Positions 47,305 to 55,540 of a DNA stretch of 64,000 bases are shown here, piece after piece. Position 1 is the stretch's first letter. Each line of letters opens with the position of its first letter. The translations under genes and the position numbers were made by a program. The DNA is taken from the NCBI GenBank assembly GCA_029263855.1, contig JAJUFC010000002.1, positions 1-64,000 on the forward strand, in the 5' to 3' direction. Below the pieces are notes generated by a model. It was not told the origin of the DNA. It saw only the letters and a list, made by a program, of their open reading frames with translations, and made no database searches. Source of the stretch: Candidatus Thermochlorobacteriaceae bacterium (GTDB taxonomy: Bacteria > Bacteroidota > Chlorobiia > Chlorobiales > Thermochlorobacteraceae).

Positions 47305-48048
47305 ATGGCGATTCTCGCCGTCATTCCCGCTCGATACGCCTCGACGCGCTTTCCGGCAAAGCCGCTTGCGATGATTGAAGGCAAACCAATGATTCAGCGC
47401 GTTTATGAATCCGCGTCGCGATGCACTGCCTTCTCAAAAGTCGTTGTAGCCACCGACGACGAGCGCATCGCCAACACTGTTCGCGCCTTCGGCGGCGAGG
47501 TTGAACTGACGCGCGTCGAGCATCAAACCGGCACGGATAGAATCGCCGAAGTTGCCAGCCGACACCCCGATTATGATGTGATTGCTAACGTTCAAGGCGA
47601 CCAGCCTTTTGTAACGCTTGAGGCGTTGGAAAAACTCGTTGAGCCTTATCTGCGCGACGAATTGCCCGAAATGACTACCGTTGCTTGTCCACTCGATATG
47701 CTTTCAGGATACCGAGACGAACACACGGTCAAAGTGGTTTGCAATCAAAAACATCGGGCAATGTATTTCTCGCGCGCGTCGATTCCATTTCTCCGAAATG
47801 CGGTTCCCAATCCGCCTGTGTATCATCATATCGGGCTGTATGCGTTCCGTCGCGATTTCCTCTTCTTTTTTGCGATGCTTCCGCCCTCGCCGCTTGAACA
47901 AGCCGAATCGCTCGAGCAACTTCGCGCTTTGGAAAACGGTTACACCATTCAGGTCGGCATTATCTCAAAACCCATTTTGGAAATCAACACGCCTGACGAT
48001 TTAGCCAAAGTCCACTTGCTTATTAAGACAGGCGCACTGACGTTTTGA
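47305..48048 (+). CDS. kdsB: 3-deoxy-manno-octulosonate cytidylyltransferase
   Basis: 247 residues. It activates Kdo with CTP to give CMP-Kdo for the inner core of lipopolysaccharide, so the organism makes Kdo-containing LPS. Family motifs are IPARYASTRFPAKPL at the N-terminus, ATDDERI, TGTDRIAEVA, NVQGDQPF, YFSRASIPF and HIGLYAFRRDFL, then the C-terminal EINTPDDL. Length is the usual one. Confidence 0.95.
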   Translation: MAILAVIPARYASTRFPAKPLAMIEGKPMIQRVYESASRCTAFSKVVVATDDERIANTVRAFGGEVELTRVEHQTGTDRIAEVASRHPDYDVIANVQGDQPFVTLEALEKLVEPYLRDELPEMTTVACPLDMLSGYRDEHTVKVVCNQKHRAMYFSRASIPFLRNAVPNPPVYHHIGLYAFRRDFLFFFAMLPPSPLEQAESLEQLRALENGYTIQVGIISKPILEINTPDDLAKVHLLIKTGALTF

Positions 48049-48144
48049 GAGGCGAATCAATCGGCTTTGAAAAATTTCTCTGCTGACTTATTCTTGCTCA
48101 TCATTTGCCTCGAAGGTTAAACAAGGTCTAAACACTTTTCAACG

Positions 48145-49347
48145 ATGAACGAAACGCTTACGCCACCGAAATCGCTCGCGCTGTTGGACTTCAACAACGC
48201 CGAAATTGCCTTTGCTTCAAAAACGAATTGGCAACTTTCTGAACGCTATTGGCTTTTTCGTGCAATGAACAATCCCACACTTACCAAACTTGGCACATCG
48301 GTTCTGGGTTGGGCAATTCGCTGGAAGTTGCCTGTGAAGGGGCTTATCAAAGCCACGATTTTCAAACAGTTCTGTGGCGGCGAAACCGTTGAGGAGTGCT
48401 TGCCTGTAATGGAAGAACTTGCAAAATCGAACATCAAATCAATTCTTGATTACTCTGTCGAGGGCGAAGAAACCGAAGAAGTTTTTGATAACGTCGTTGA
48501 AAAGGTCATCTACACGATTGAAAAAAGCAAACAAACGCCACACATACCGTTTGCCGTTTTCAAAATGACGGGTATTGCGCGGTTTGGCTTGCTTGAAAAA
48601 GTTAGCGCGGCACAAACGCTCTCGCCCGATGAAGTCGCCGAGTGGAGCAGAGTTAAATCTCGCTTGCATAAAATCTGCAAAGCCACACAAGCCGCCCGCC
48701 TTCCCGTGATGATTGATGCCGAAGAATCATGGATTCAAGCCGCCATTGATTCGCTTGCCGACGAAATGATGGAGCAATACAACAAACACCTGCCGCTCGT
48801 CTATAACACAATTCAACTCTATCGCAAAGACCGATTGGCATTCTTGAAATCTTCATTTGCAAAAGCAGAAAAAGGCGGCTACTACTTGGGCGTAAAACTC
48901 GTGCGCGGTGCCTACATGGAAAAAGAACGACAACGCGCACTCGAGCATGGCTATGCGTCGCCGATTCAAGACACCAAATCTGACACCGACCGCGACTTCA
49001 ACCTTGCGCTTGATTTTTGCATCGAACATATCGAGCGCATTGGCGTTTGCTCAGGCACACACAACGAAGAGAGCAACCTCAAACTTGCAAGGCTTATTCA
49101 AGAAAAAAATTTGCCGTTCAATCACCCACATCTTTACTTCTCGCAACTCTACGGCATGGGCGACCACATCAGTTACAACCTTTCCAAGATTGGCTTTAAC
49201 GTTTCCAAGTATTTGCCCTACGGCGAAGTGAAATTTGTGCTTCCGTATCTCTTTCGCAGAGCGCAGGAAAATACTGCCGTTGCAGGCTACGCCAGCCGCG
49301 AACTTCGCCTGCTCATTGCCGAGCGCGCCCGTCGCAAGCGCGCCTGA
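48145..49347 (+). CDS. Proline dehydrogenase
   Basis: 400 residues, a TIM-barrel FAD enzyme oxidising proline to pyrroline-5-carboxylate and feeding electrons to quinone. It has the PRODH motifs FAVFKMTGIARFGLLEKV, MIDAEESWIQAAID, YLGVKLVRGAYMEKER, GTHNEESN and YLPYGEVKFVLPYLFRRAQEN. It is a stand-alone PRODH, not fused to a P5C dehydrogenase, and no partner lies in the window. This type, with an N-terminal helical region, is common in Bacteroidota. It ends 3 bases before the convergent TPR cluster. Confidence 0.93.
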   Translation: MNETLTPPKSLALLDFNNAEIAFASKTNWQLSERYWLFRAMNNPTLTKLGTSVLGWAIRWKLPVKGLIKATIFKQFCGGETVEECLPVMEELAKSNIKSILDYSVEGEETEEVFDNVVEKVIYTIEKSKQTPHIPFAVFKMTGIARFGLLEKVSAAQTLSPDEVAEWSRVKSRLHKICKATQAARLPVMIDAEESWIQAAIDSLADEMMEQYNKHLPLVYNTIQLYRKDRLAFLKSSFAKAEKGGYYLGVKLVRGAYMEKERQRALEHGYASPIQDTKSDTDRDFNLALDFCIEHIERIGVCSGTHNEESNLKLARLIQEKNLPFNHPHLYFSQLYGMGDHISYNLSKIGFNVSKYLPYGEVKFVLPYLFRRAQENTAVAGYASRELRLLIAERARRKRA

Positions 49348-49350
49348 CGC

Positions 49351-50040
49351 TCACCCGCCTTGATTGCGCTTTGCGTGAAGTTTTCCCAAGTTCAAATAAA
49401 CGGTTGCCATTGAGCGTTTCTCGCCTAACTTTTCAGCAATCGCACGACTTTGACTAAGCAAGGCAAATGCACGCTCCAAGTTGCCCAACTCCAAATGCAC
49501 AAAAGCTAAATTTCCCAAAGAGGCAATTTTCCCCCGCTCGTCATTCATTTTTTCTTTTGCGTTCAAACTCTTTTCGTGGCAGGCGAGTGCGTCTGAAAAC
49601 CGCTTTTGGTCGATGAAGGCATTTCCCAAATTGTTCAGCACAATCGCTTCCGTTTTAGAGAATCCAAACTCTTGGCAGAGTGAGAGCGATTGCTCAAATC
49701 GAGCAATCGCCGCGTCCGTTTCCTTGCGGCGCAAATGCACAATGCCGATGCTACAAAGAAACGCCGCTTCTTTTTCTTTATCGTCAACAACATGGGCTAT
49801 TCTCAAACTTTCCTGAAAGCAGTCGACGGCGTTGGCATCGTCGCCGAGCGTGTAGTGGGCAATGCCTTTGGCGTTGAGCGCGAAGGCTTTTTCAGCCAAA
49901 AGGTCAGGGTTGTCTCCAATGAGCGCGAGCGATGTTTCGGCAAGGTGAAGTGCCTGTTGAAAATCGGTGAAGCGAAGCGCGAAGGCTTCTTCGTTAAGCG
50001 CGCGAATTTTTGATTTCATTTCTTCGGTTTGAGCGTTCAT
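49351..50040 (-). CDS. TPR-only protein A (fifth of five tandem paralogues)
   Basis: About 229 residues, shortest of the set. Its ATG overlaps the stop of gene B as TGATG, implying coupling; a GTG one codon upstream is the alternative. It opens like its paralogues (MKSKIRALNEEAFALRF), then holds about five TPR units (for example AFALNAKGIAHYTLGDDANAVDCFQESL). It ends in the shared motif LNLGKLHAK. No signal peptide or catalytic domain is present, so it should be a cytoplasmic helical scaffold. It is last in the cluster and lacks about one repeat pair found in the others. Confidence 0.85.
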   Translation of the reverse strand: MNAQTEEMKSKIRALNEEAFALRFTDFQQALHLAETSLALIGDNPDLLAEKAFALNAKGIAHYTLGDDANAVDCFQESLRIAHVVDDKEKEAAFLCSIGIVHLRRKETDAAIARFEQSLSLCQEFGFSKTEAIVLNNLGNAFIDQKRFSDALACHEKSLNAKEKMNDERGKIASLGNLAFVHLELGNLERAFALLSQSRAIAEKLGEKRSMATVYLNLGKLHAKRNQGG

Positions 50041-51002
50041 CACGTCGTTCCTTTGCGGTTGGGCGAGATGCGGGCGCGTCGGTCATCGCCGAACTTTAAG
50101 TCGGAAGGCTTCGCGAATGCGCGCCCGAAATTCAGGCTCGCGCTACAGTTGAGCAACTTGTCGCCCGTTTCTTCGGAGATTCGCAAACATTCTAAGAACG
50201 CGCGTCGCGCCTCCTCTATTTCTCCTTTCTGCATCAACGCCATCGCGATGTTGTGTTTGACGATTCCGATTGATCCGACGTAGTTAATCGCATCAAAGAG
50301 AGCAAGGGCTTGACGGAAGTTCAAGAGCGCAAGGTCGGGCTTCTTTTGCCTCAAGTAAATGCCGCCGATGTTCAACAACGACCGAGCGACGTTGAGTTTG
50401 GAATCAATCTTCTCGAAATGCGCGATGGCTTTTTGGTAGAGGTCAATCGCTTGCTCGGCGTCGTTGTTGAGCGAACAAATCAGCGCGAAGTTAGAGAGCG
50501 CGGCGGCTTCTCCGGTCGCGTCATTGACCTCGCGATAGAGTTTGATGCTTTCAATGACGAATTCCGCCGCCGTCGAGTAGTCTGCCAGCATTCCATGCGA
50601 CGAGGCAAGGTTGTTGCGCGCGTTTGCTTCAAGCGATTTGTCGCCAATCTCGCTTGCCAAGCGCAACGCTTCTTGATAAGACTGAATCGCGCATTCCATC
50701 TGCCCTTTTTTCCGATATGCCAAGCCAAGACCCAAGAGGGCTTGCGCTTGCTTGAATTTGTCATTGAGCGAGCGAAACAGTTCAAGGGCTTGCTGCGCGT
50801 AGGGTTCGACTTCATTGAACAATCCGATTTGCCAATTCGCCGCGGCGACGTTGAGCAAGCTTTCCGCAATGCCTTTTTTGTAACCCGCCTTTTCTGAAAG
50901 CGATTTCGCTTCGCTGGCAAGTTCGCGAGCGCGATGGGGGTCGCTCGTTTTCAGCGTTTTCGCTTCTTCGTTAAGCGCGTCGATGCGTTCAGCCACCGTC
51001 AT
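50040..51002 (-). CDS. TPR-only protein B
   Basis: 320 residues from the ATG at 51002, which overlaps gene C's stop as ATGA; a longer start at 51074 would run deep into gene C. About seven TPR units. The head RIDALNEEAKTL and the block YAQQALELFRSLNDKFKQAQALLGLGLAYRKKG are almost the same as in gene C, its closest relative. The C-terminal LNFGRAFAK is a variant of the shared tail, then a short basic extension. No transmembrane or enzymatic segment. Confidence 0.87.
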   Translation of the reverse strand: MTVAERIDALNEEAKTLKTSDPHRARELASEAKSLSEKAGYKKGIAESLLNVAAANWQIGLFNEVEPYAQQALELFRSLNDKFKQAQALLGLGLAYRKKGQMECAIQSYQEALRLASEIGDKSLEANARNNLASSHGMLADYSTAAEFVIESIKLYREVNDATGEAAALSNFALICSLNNDAEQAIDLYQKAIAHFEKIDSKLNVARSLLNIGGIYLRQKKPDLALLNFRQALALFDAINYVGSIGIVKHNIAMALMQKGEIEEARRAFLECLRISEETGDKLLNCSASLNFGRAFAKPSDLKFGDDRRARISPNRKGTT

Positions 51003-51949
51003 AACTCGCGTCTCATTTTTTTTCTGCCGCATCCCTTGCCGTAAAGCCGACCAAGATCGAGCAAAACGCCACACTCTAACAGTTTGTCGCCGCTTTTTTG
51101 CGAGAGCACGAGGCTTTGCTTGAATTGCTGATAGGCTTCATCAAGCTGACCTTTCGTCTCCAAAATTACGCCAATTCTATGCCTTGCGCTGGCAATGTAG
51201 CTGTCGTTTTTGGCGGTCTTGTAAATGTTCAAGGCTCGCTGTTGATGCGCCAACGCGGTTTCATAATCTTGACGACGCGCATAGACGGAGCCGATGTGTT
51301 CCATCGTTTTTGCCAATTCTAAAGTCAAGCCTGCTTCTTCAAAAATGGCGATAGCTTTCTCGTAGTATTGAATCGCTTGCTCATAATCTCCCGTGATTTC
51401 AAGGAATATCCCGAAGTTGCCGACCGCTAGTCCCTCGCCCCTAAGGTCTCGCATCGTTCTGTAAATCGTCAGCGCTTCGGCGAGAAATTCCATCGCCCTT
51501 GAATAATCCGCCATCATTCCATATATCGATGCGAGGTTGTTGTAGATGTTTGCGATGTTTTTTTCGTCGCCGATTTCTTTTGCAAGTTTCAAGGCAAATT
51601 GAAAGGCTTCAATCGCTTTGTCATTCAACCCTCTTTTGCGACGCGCCAACGCCAGTCCTTGCAAGGCATTCGCTTGACCGCGTTTGTCGTTTATTGACCG
51701 AAACAGTTCGAGGGCTTGTTGGGCGTAGGCTTCGATCTCGTCATATTTTCCCATTCGCCAAAGCGCGCCTGCGGCGATGAACAAGCTTTCAGCCAGTTCG
51801 GCGCGGTCGTCGCATTCTTGCGCGAGTTTAGCGGCTTCTTGCGCCAATTCAAGCGACCTTTCAGGCTGATTCAGGCGAAGGGCTTCCGCTTCTTCGTTGA
51901 GCGCGCGAAGTTTCGATTTGACCGAATCAAGACGTTCTGCGGCATGCAT
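50999..51949 (-). CDS. TPR-only protein C
   Basis: 316 residues. The head VKSKLRALNEEAEALRLNQPERSLELAQEA and the tail LLDLGRLYGKG match the cluster pattern, with about seven TPR units between. The middle ADYSRAMEFLAEALTIYR aligns with ADYSTAAEFVIESIKLYR in B. Its ATG is 3 bases after gene D's stop and its stop overlaps gene B's start. Cytoplasmic, no other domain visible. Each TPR shows the usual W4-L7-G8-Y11-A20-P32 type spacing. Confidence 0.87.
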   Translation of the reverse strand: MHAAERLDSVKSKLRALNEEAEALRLNQPERSLELAQEAAKLAQECDDRAELAESLFIAAGALWRMGKYDEIEAYAQQALELFRSINDKRGQANALQGLALARRKRGLNDKAIEAFQFALKLAKEIGDEKNIANIYNNLASIYGMMADYSRAMEFLAEALTIYRTMRDLRGEGLAVGNFGIFLEITGDYEQAIQYYEKAIAIFEEAGLTLELAKTMEHIGSVYARRQDYETALAHQQRALNIYKTAKNDSYIASARHRIGVILETKGQLDEAYQQFKQSLVLSQKSGDKLLECGVLLDLGRLYGKGCGRKKMRREL

Positions 51950-51952
51950 CTT

Positions 51953-52861
51953 TCAATCTGATTTCCGATTCGCGCAAAGCCGACCCATATTCATGCAAAC
52001 TTCCACAATCAATCGCTTGTCCGAGATGCGTTCTGCGATGGACAAGGCTTCTTTGAAGAGCGCAATCGCTTTTTCGCGCTCGCCCTTCCTGCGATAAGCA
52101 TCGGCGAGGTTGTGCATCGTGCCGGCAATGCCTTGCATCGAACCAATTTCCTCGTGCTTCAACAACGCTTTTTCGTAACAACTTATCGCCTCGTCGGCGC
52201 GACCTATTGCATCAAACGCATTCCCCAAGTTCATCAGCGTTACCGCGACTTCTTTTTTCAGATTGAGCGCTTCGAACACCTCCAAACTCGCTTGATACTC
52301 CTTGACGGCGCTTGGATAATCTTGGAGGTTTTCATAAATCAAGCCAATGTTGTTTCGGGTCTGCGCTTCGTTATGGAGGTCTCGCGCCTTCTGATGAAGC
52401 GTCAGGGCTTTGAGAAACAGGTCAAACGCCGTCGCGTAATCGCCAAATCTTCTTCGCATAATCGCAAGTCCGTTGAGCGCTTTCGCGGTCAGAGTCTCGT
52501 CGCCCGTTTTTTCCGCCCACCTCAAACTTTCTTGGCAGGCTCGCATTGCTTCTTCGGGCTGATTGAGTTCTCTGCAAAAAATGCCCAAGAACCGCCATGC
52601 GTTCGCCTTGCGTCGCGGGTCGTCCATCGCTTCAAGCAACGCAAGCGCGTCGAGCGCGACCGCTTTGCCTTGTTCTTTTCGTTCCAATCGCCAGCACGCC
52701 GCGCCGATGTTGAGCAAACTTTCAACGAGTTGCGACTTGTCGCCCGTCTCCAACGCGAGCTGTCGCGCCTCTTCCGCAAGTTCCAACGCGCGCGCGGGCT
52801 GTTTTGATTGCAACGATTCCGCTTCTGCGTTGAGCGCGTCGATGCGTTCCGTCGATTGCAT
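51953..52861 (-). CDS. TPR-only protein D
   Basis: 302 residues from the ATG at 52861, 5 bases after gene E's stop. It is the closest relative of E: both share SLLNIGAACWRLER, RNNIGL-[IV]-Y, EYQASL-x-[IV]-FE-[AS]-LNLKKE and SIA/ALGER-like blocks. It has about seven TPR units, the head ERIDALNAEAESLQSKQPAR and the tail MNMGRLCAN. No signal peptide or catalytic domain. Confidence 0.87.
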   Translation of the reverse strand: MQSTERIDALNAEAESLQSKQPARALELAEEARQLALETGDKSQLVESLLNIGAACWRLERKEQGKAVALDALALLEAMDDPRRKANAWRFLGIFCRELNQPEEAMRACQESLRWAEKTGDETLTAKALNGLAIMRRRFGDYATAFDLFLKALTLHQKARDLHNEAQTRNNIGLIYENLQDYPSAVKEYQASLEVFEALNLKKEVAVTLMNLGNAFDAIGRADEAISCYEKALLKHEEIGSMQGIAGTMHNLADAYRRKGEREKAIALFKEALSIAERISDKRLIVEVCMNMGRLCANRKSD

Positions 52862-52866
52862 TTTGC

Positions 52867-53781
52867 TTAATTCAATTTCTGATTGGCATATAGCCTCCCC
52901 AAACTCAAACACGCATTCGCCATCACGACTTTGTTCGCAAGACGCTCACCAAGTGCTAATGCTTCGGAAAAAAGTTTGAGAGCCTTTTCGCGTGCGCCTA
53001 TGCCTTCATATACGATGGCGAGATTGTGTTTCGTGATGGCAATGCCGCTTTGAGAGTTCACTTCTTCATACAGATTGAGCGATTTCTCGTGGTGCATGAT
53101 TGCGCGTTCAGGGTCGTTTAATCGGTCGAATATCGTTCCTAAATTTCCAAGCACCATCGATGCTTCTTTCTTCAAGTTTAGCGATTCAAATATCGATAAG
53201 CTGGCTTGATATTCCTTCAACGCATTTTCATACTCGTGATTGAGTTTATAGACAAGCCCAATGTTGTTTCGCGTAGAGGCTTCGCCGTATCGCTCACCGA
53301 TTTCTTGGCGCACGGCTAAACTTTTGAGAAAGAGTTCAAGCGCTTTGTTGTAATCGGCGAACATTCCGTAAAGCGTGGCAATGTTGTTGAGTTGATCAGC
53401 GATAGATTTTTTTTCACCGATGGCTTCTGCCCACCTCAAACTTTCTTGATGTGCAAGGAGTGCGTCGTTCATCTCGTTCATTTCTCGATGTAAGTGCCCC
53501 AAAATTTGATAGGCAGTTGTCTTGCCGCGCACGTCGTCGAGTGATGTAAATATCGTAATGGCTTCGCTGATGGCTTGCTTGCCTTTGCTGTGGCGTTCCA
53601 ATCGCCAGCATGCCGCGCCGATGTTGAGCAGACTTTCCGCCAATGCTTTGCTATCGCCCTGCTCTCGCGCAAGCCGTTCTGCTTCTATTGCTAATTCCAA
53701 CGCTCGTTCAGGCTGTTGAAGACGAAGGGCTTCAGATTCTTTATTGAGCGTTTGAATGCGTTGCGTCAAATCGGACGGCAT
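52867..53781 (-). CDS. TPR-only protein E (first of five)
   Basis: About 304 residues from the ATG at 53781 (MPSDLTQRIQTLNKESEAL); the 19 upstream codons in frame are unsupported. The start lies 41 bases inside the 3' end of the lipoprotein gene, an unusually long overlap that suggests tight coupling. About seven TPR units, SLGRLYANQ tail. It and D are probably the most recent duplicates in the row. Cytoplasmic scaffold by prediction. Confidence 0.86.
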   Translation of the reverse strand: MPSDLTQRIQTLNKESEALRLQQPERALELAIEAERLAREQGDSKALAESLLNIGAACWRLERHSKGKQAISEAITIFTSLDDVRGKTTAYQILGHLHREMNEMNDALLAHQESLRWAEAIGEKKSIADQLNNIATLYGMFADYNKALELFLKSLAVRQEIGERYGEASTRNNIGLVYKLNHEYENALKEYQASLSIFESLNLKKEASMVLGNLGTIFDRLNDPERAIMHHEKSLNLYEEVNSQSGIAITKHNLAIVYEGIGAREKALKLFSEALALGERLANKVVMANACLSLGRLYANQKLN

Positions 53782-54322
53782 CGATGTATTTGTGATATTC
53801 AGAGATTGGAATCGCGGCTTCTTGGTCGTCGAGCGCATAAAAAAGCGTAATGAAAATCACATTTCCCTTGTGGACGGCGTAGAAACTCTGCCAATAGTGA
53901 TTTTCCTCGTTATGCTTTTTGAGGAGCGATTGCCACGTTTTGCCGCCGCGCTCAATGCTTATTAGCGAGAGCGTTTGGAATTTGTCGAAGTATTCAAGAT
54001 AGGATTTCATCATTCCGCCAAACGCCCCCATGTTGCGTTTCAAAGTTAAGCCATAAACATGGTGAAGCATATCGCCGAAAGCCACAGTTCCGATGCTATC
54101 GAGTGGCAGTCGCAGTTCTTGCGGCTCGAAATGCGAGTAACTGATTTTTTCAATTTTTCCGCCTTTTTGTTCAGGCGCAAGTTCGATGCCGCTTCCCGTT
54201 CGAGCGAGCGAATGCCCGTCAATCTTTGCGACGCTTGCGCTGTCGAAGAGTTCGGCTTCGTTCAACGCGGGTCGATTGCAGGCGGCAAACGCAAAGAGCA
54301 GAACACAGAAAAGGCGCTTCAA
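53741..54322 (-). CDS. Small lipoprotein of unknown family
   Basis: 193 residues. The signal ends at lipobox FAAC with Cys15, so it should be lipidated and periplasmic or outer-membrane attached. The mature part is mixed alpha/beta, with a Phe/Tyr-rich C-terminal half (NHYWQSFYAVHKGNVIFITLFYALDD) resembling a small ligand- or lipid-binding fold; I do not recognise a family. Its start directly follows the stop of the barrel-HhH gene and its end overlaps TPR gene E. It therefore belongs to the same transcript. Confidence 0.78.
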   Translation of the reverse strand: MKRLFCVLLFAFAACNRPALNEAELFDSASVAKIDGHSLARTGSGIELAPEQKGGKIEKISYSHFEPQELRLPLDSIGTVAFGDMLHHVYGLTLKRNMGAFGGMMKSYLEYFDKFQTLSLISIERGGKTWQSLLKKHNEENHYWQSFYAVHKGNVIFITLFYALDDQEAAIPISEYHKYIDAVRFDATHSNAQ

Positions 54323-55438
54323 TTATTTTTCCTCCACTGTTAAAAATTTTGAGAAGTGATTAAACTTTTCGTCGTCAATGCCTTTGATTTGACGAAGGTC
54401 GTCTAACTCGGAAAATGCCCCGACGTCCGTGCGGTATCGCACAATGCGCTCGGCAAGTTGTTTGGTCATTTTCGGTATGCGCATGAGGTCTTTGGCTGTG
54501 GCGCGATTGAGATTAAGCCGCTCGCCCTCTTTGAGCATCATTGATTCTTTGGCGAAGGCTTCGGCAATGGTTTCATCGAGCGCACGAGAAGCCAGTTCGG
54601 GCGTTGCGCCGTCTCCAAATCGTAGCGAGACGGAAAGTTGATTAGTCATGCCCAAATCGCGATGTGTGGCGATGGCATAATCGATATCGAGCAGGGCGTA
54701 ATGCACGCCGATGCCACCTGTAAATCGCGATGGCTCGGTTGAAAATCCGATGCGAATGCTGAACGCCGTTACTGGTCGATATTCAAGCCCCGATTTCGCG
54801 CTGATTGGAAATCGCACATCTTTTTCAAGGTCAAAGACCAAGAGCATGTTGGTTAAGGCTTTGTAGGAAAGTCCAAGTGCGTAAGTTTGTGCTAATTCTT
54901 CTCGCCCAAGTCCGATGCGTGGTGCGTTGAGGTTATGCGCCGCAAATCCAAGCGTAAGCGATTCGGTAATCAATCCCAATACGCCCACATCAATTCCGAC
55001 TGCGCCCGCACTGCCATAGTTTTTGATGAAGGTGTGTTGATAGTTCGCCGTGATGCCATAAAGAAATTTTTTCTCAAACCCATTGGCGTAAGTCAGCCCA
55101 AACATGGTTTCGTTGTAGAGTTCAAAGCCGTAGCGTTTGGCAGAAACGCCGATTGCGCCGTATTGACGGGGCAAAAGCGTGGGTTCGAGATATGAAAAGG
55201 TGAGATAATCGAGTTCTTGCAAGCCGTAGGGACGTGCGTAAAAGAACGACGCTTCGCGATAGGGCACCAGCATTGCGCCTGCGGGATTGTAAAAGAGCGT
55301 TGTTGATGAATTGGCTAATCCTGTGAAAGCACCGCCTAATGCGATGGCTCTTGCGCCCACGTCTAACTTTTCTCCGCCCGCAAATATCGATGTGCTAAAC
55401 ATCATCACCACGCAAACTGCCTGTATCTTTTGTTTCAT
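54323..55438 (-). CDS. Outer-membrane barrel (PorV/FadL-like) with C-terminal helix-hairpin-helix pair
   Basis: 371 residues. A signal peptide (VCVVMMFSTSIFAG) is followed by a barrel starting GARAIALGGAFTGLANSSTTLFYNPAGA, the PorV/UPF0164-type core, with strands up to about residue 275. The last ~65 residues are a helical linker plus LNLNRATAKDLMRIPKMTKQLAERIVRYR...FSELDDLRQIKGIDDEKF. This is a classic ComEA-like double helix-hairpin-helix, normally a DNA-binding unit. The combination is unusual, and if the tail is periplasmic it could hold DNA or act as a protein contact. First gene of the minus-strand cluster; no ComEC or other competence gene is visible. Confidence 0.85.
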   Translation of the reverse strand: MKQKIQAVCVVMMFSTSIFAGGEKLDVGARAIALGGAFTGLANSSTTLFYNPAGAMLVPYREASFFYARPYGLQELDYLTFSYLEPTLLPRQYGAIGVSAKRYGFELYNETMFGLTYANGFEKKFLYGITANYQHTFIKNYGSAGAVGIDVGVLGLITESLTLGFAAHNLNAPRIGLGREELAQTYALGLSYKALTNMLLVFDLEKDVRFPISAKSGLEYRPVTAFSIRIGFSTEPSRFTGGIGVHYALLDIDYAIATHRDLGMTNQLSVSLRFGDGATPELASRALDETIAEAFAKESMMLKEGERLNLNRATAKDLMRIPKMTKQLAERIVRYRTDVGAFSELDDLRQIKGIDDEKFNHFSKFLTVEEK

Positions 55439-55540
55439 CGTGAGGCATCGTTGAGAGATTGACGAAAAAGTCTTATTCTGTAAGGGTCTTATTTGGCATC
55501 TTTACTTCGCAACTGCAAGAGAATTTACAAACTTTCCTCG

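Noticed and set aside
48049-48114. GAGGCGAAT ... ATTTGCCTC possible stem after kdsB
   Set aside because: The loop is almost 50 bases and no T tract follows.
52112-52807. 231-codon plus-strand frame across TPR gene D
   Set aside because: Antisense to a clear TPR gene; arginine- and phenylalanine-rich translation typical of a shadow frame.
54323-55438. Competence (ComEA) gene
   Set aside because: Only the last 65 residues resemble ComEA; the rest is an outer-membrane barrel and no other competence gene is present.
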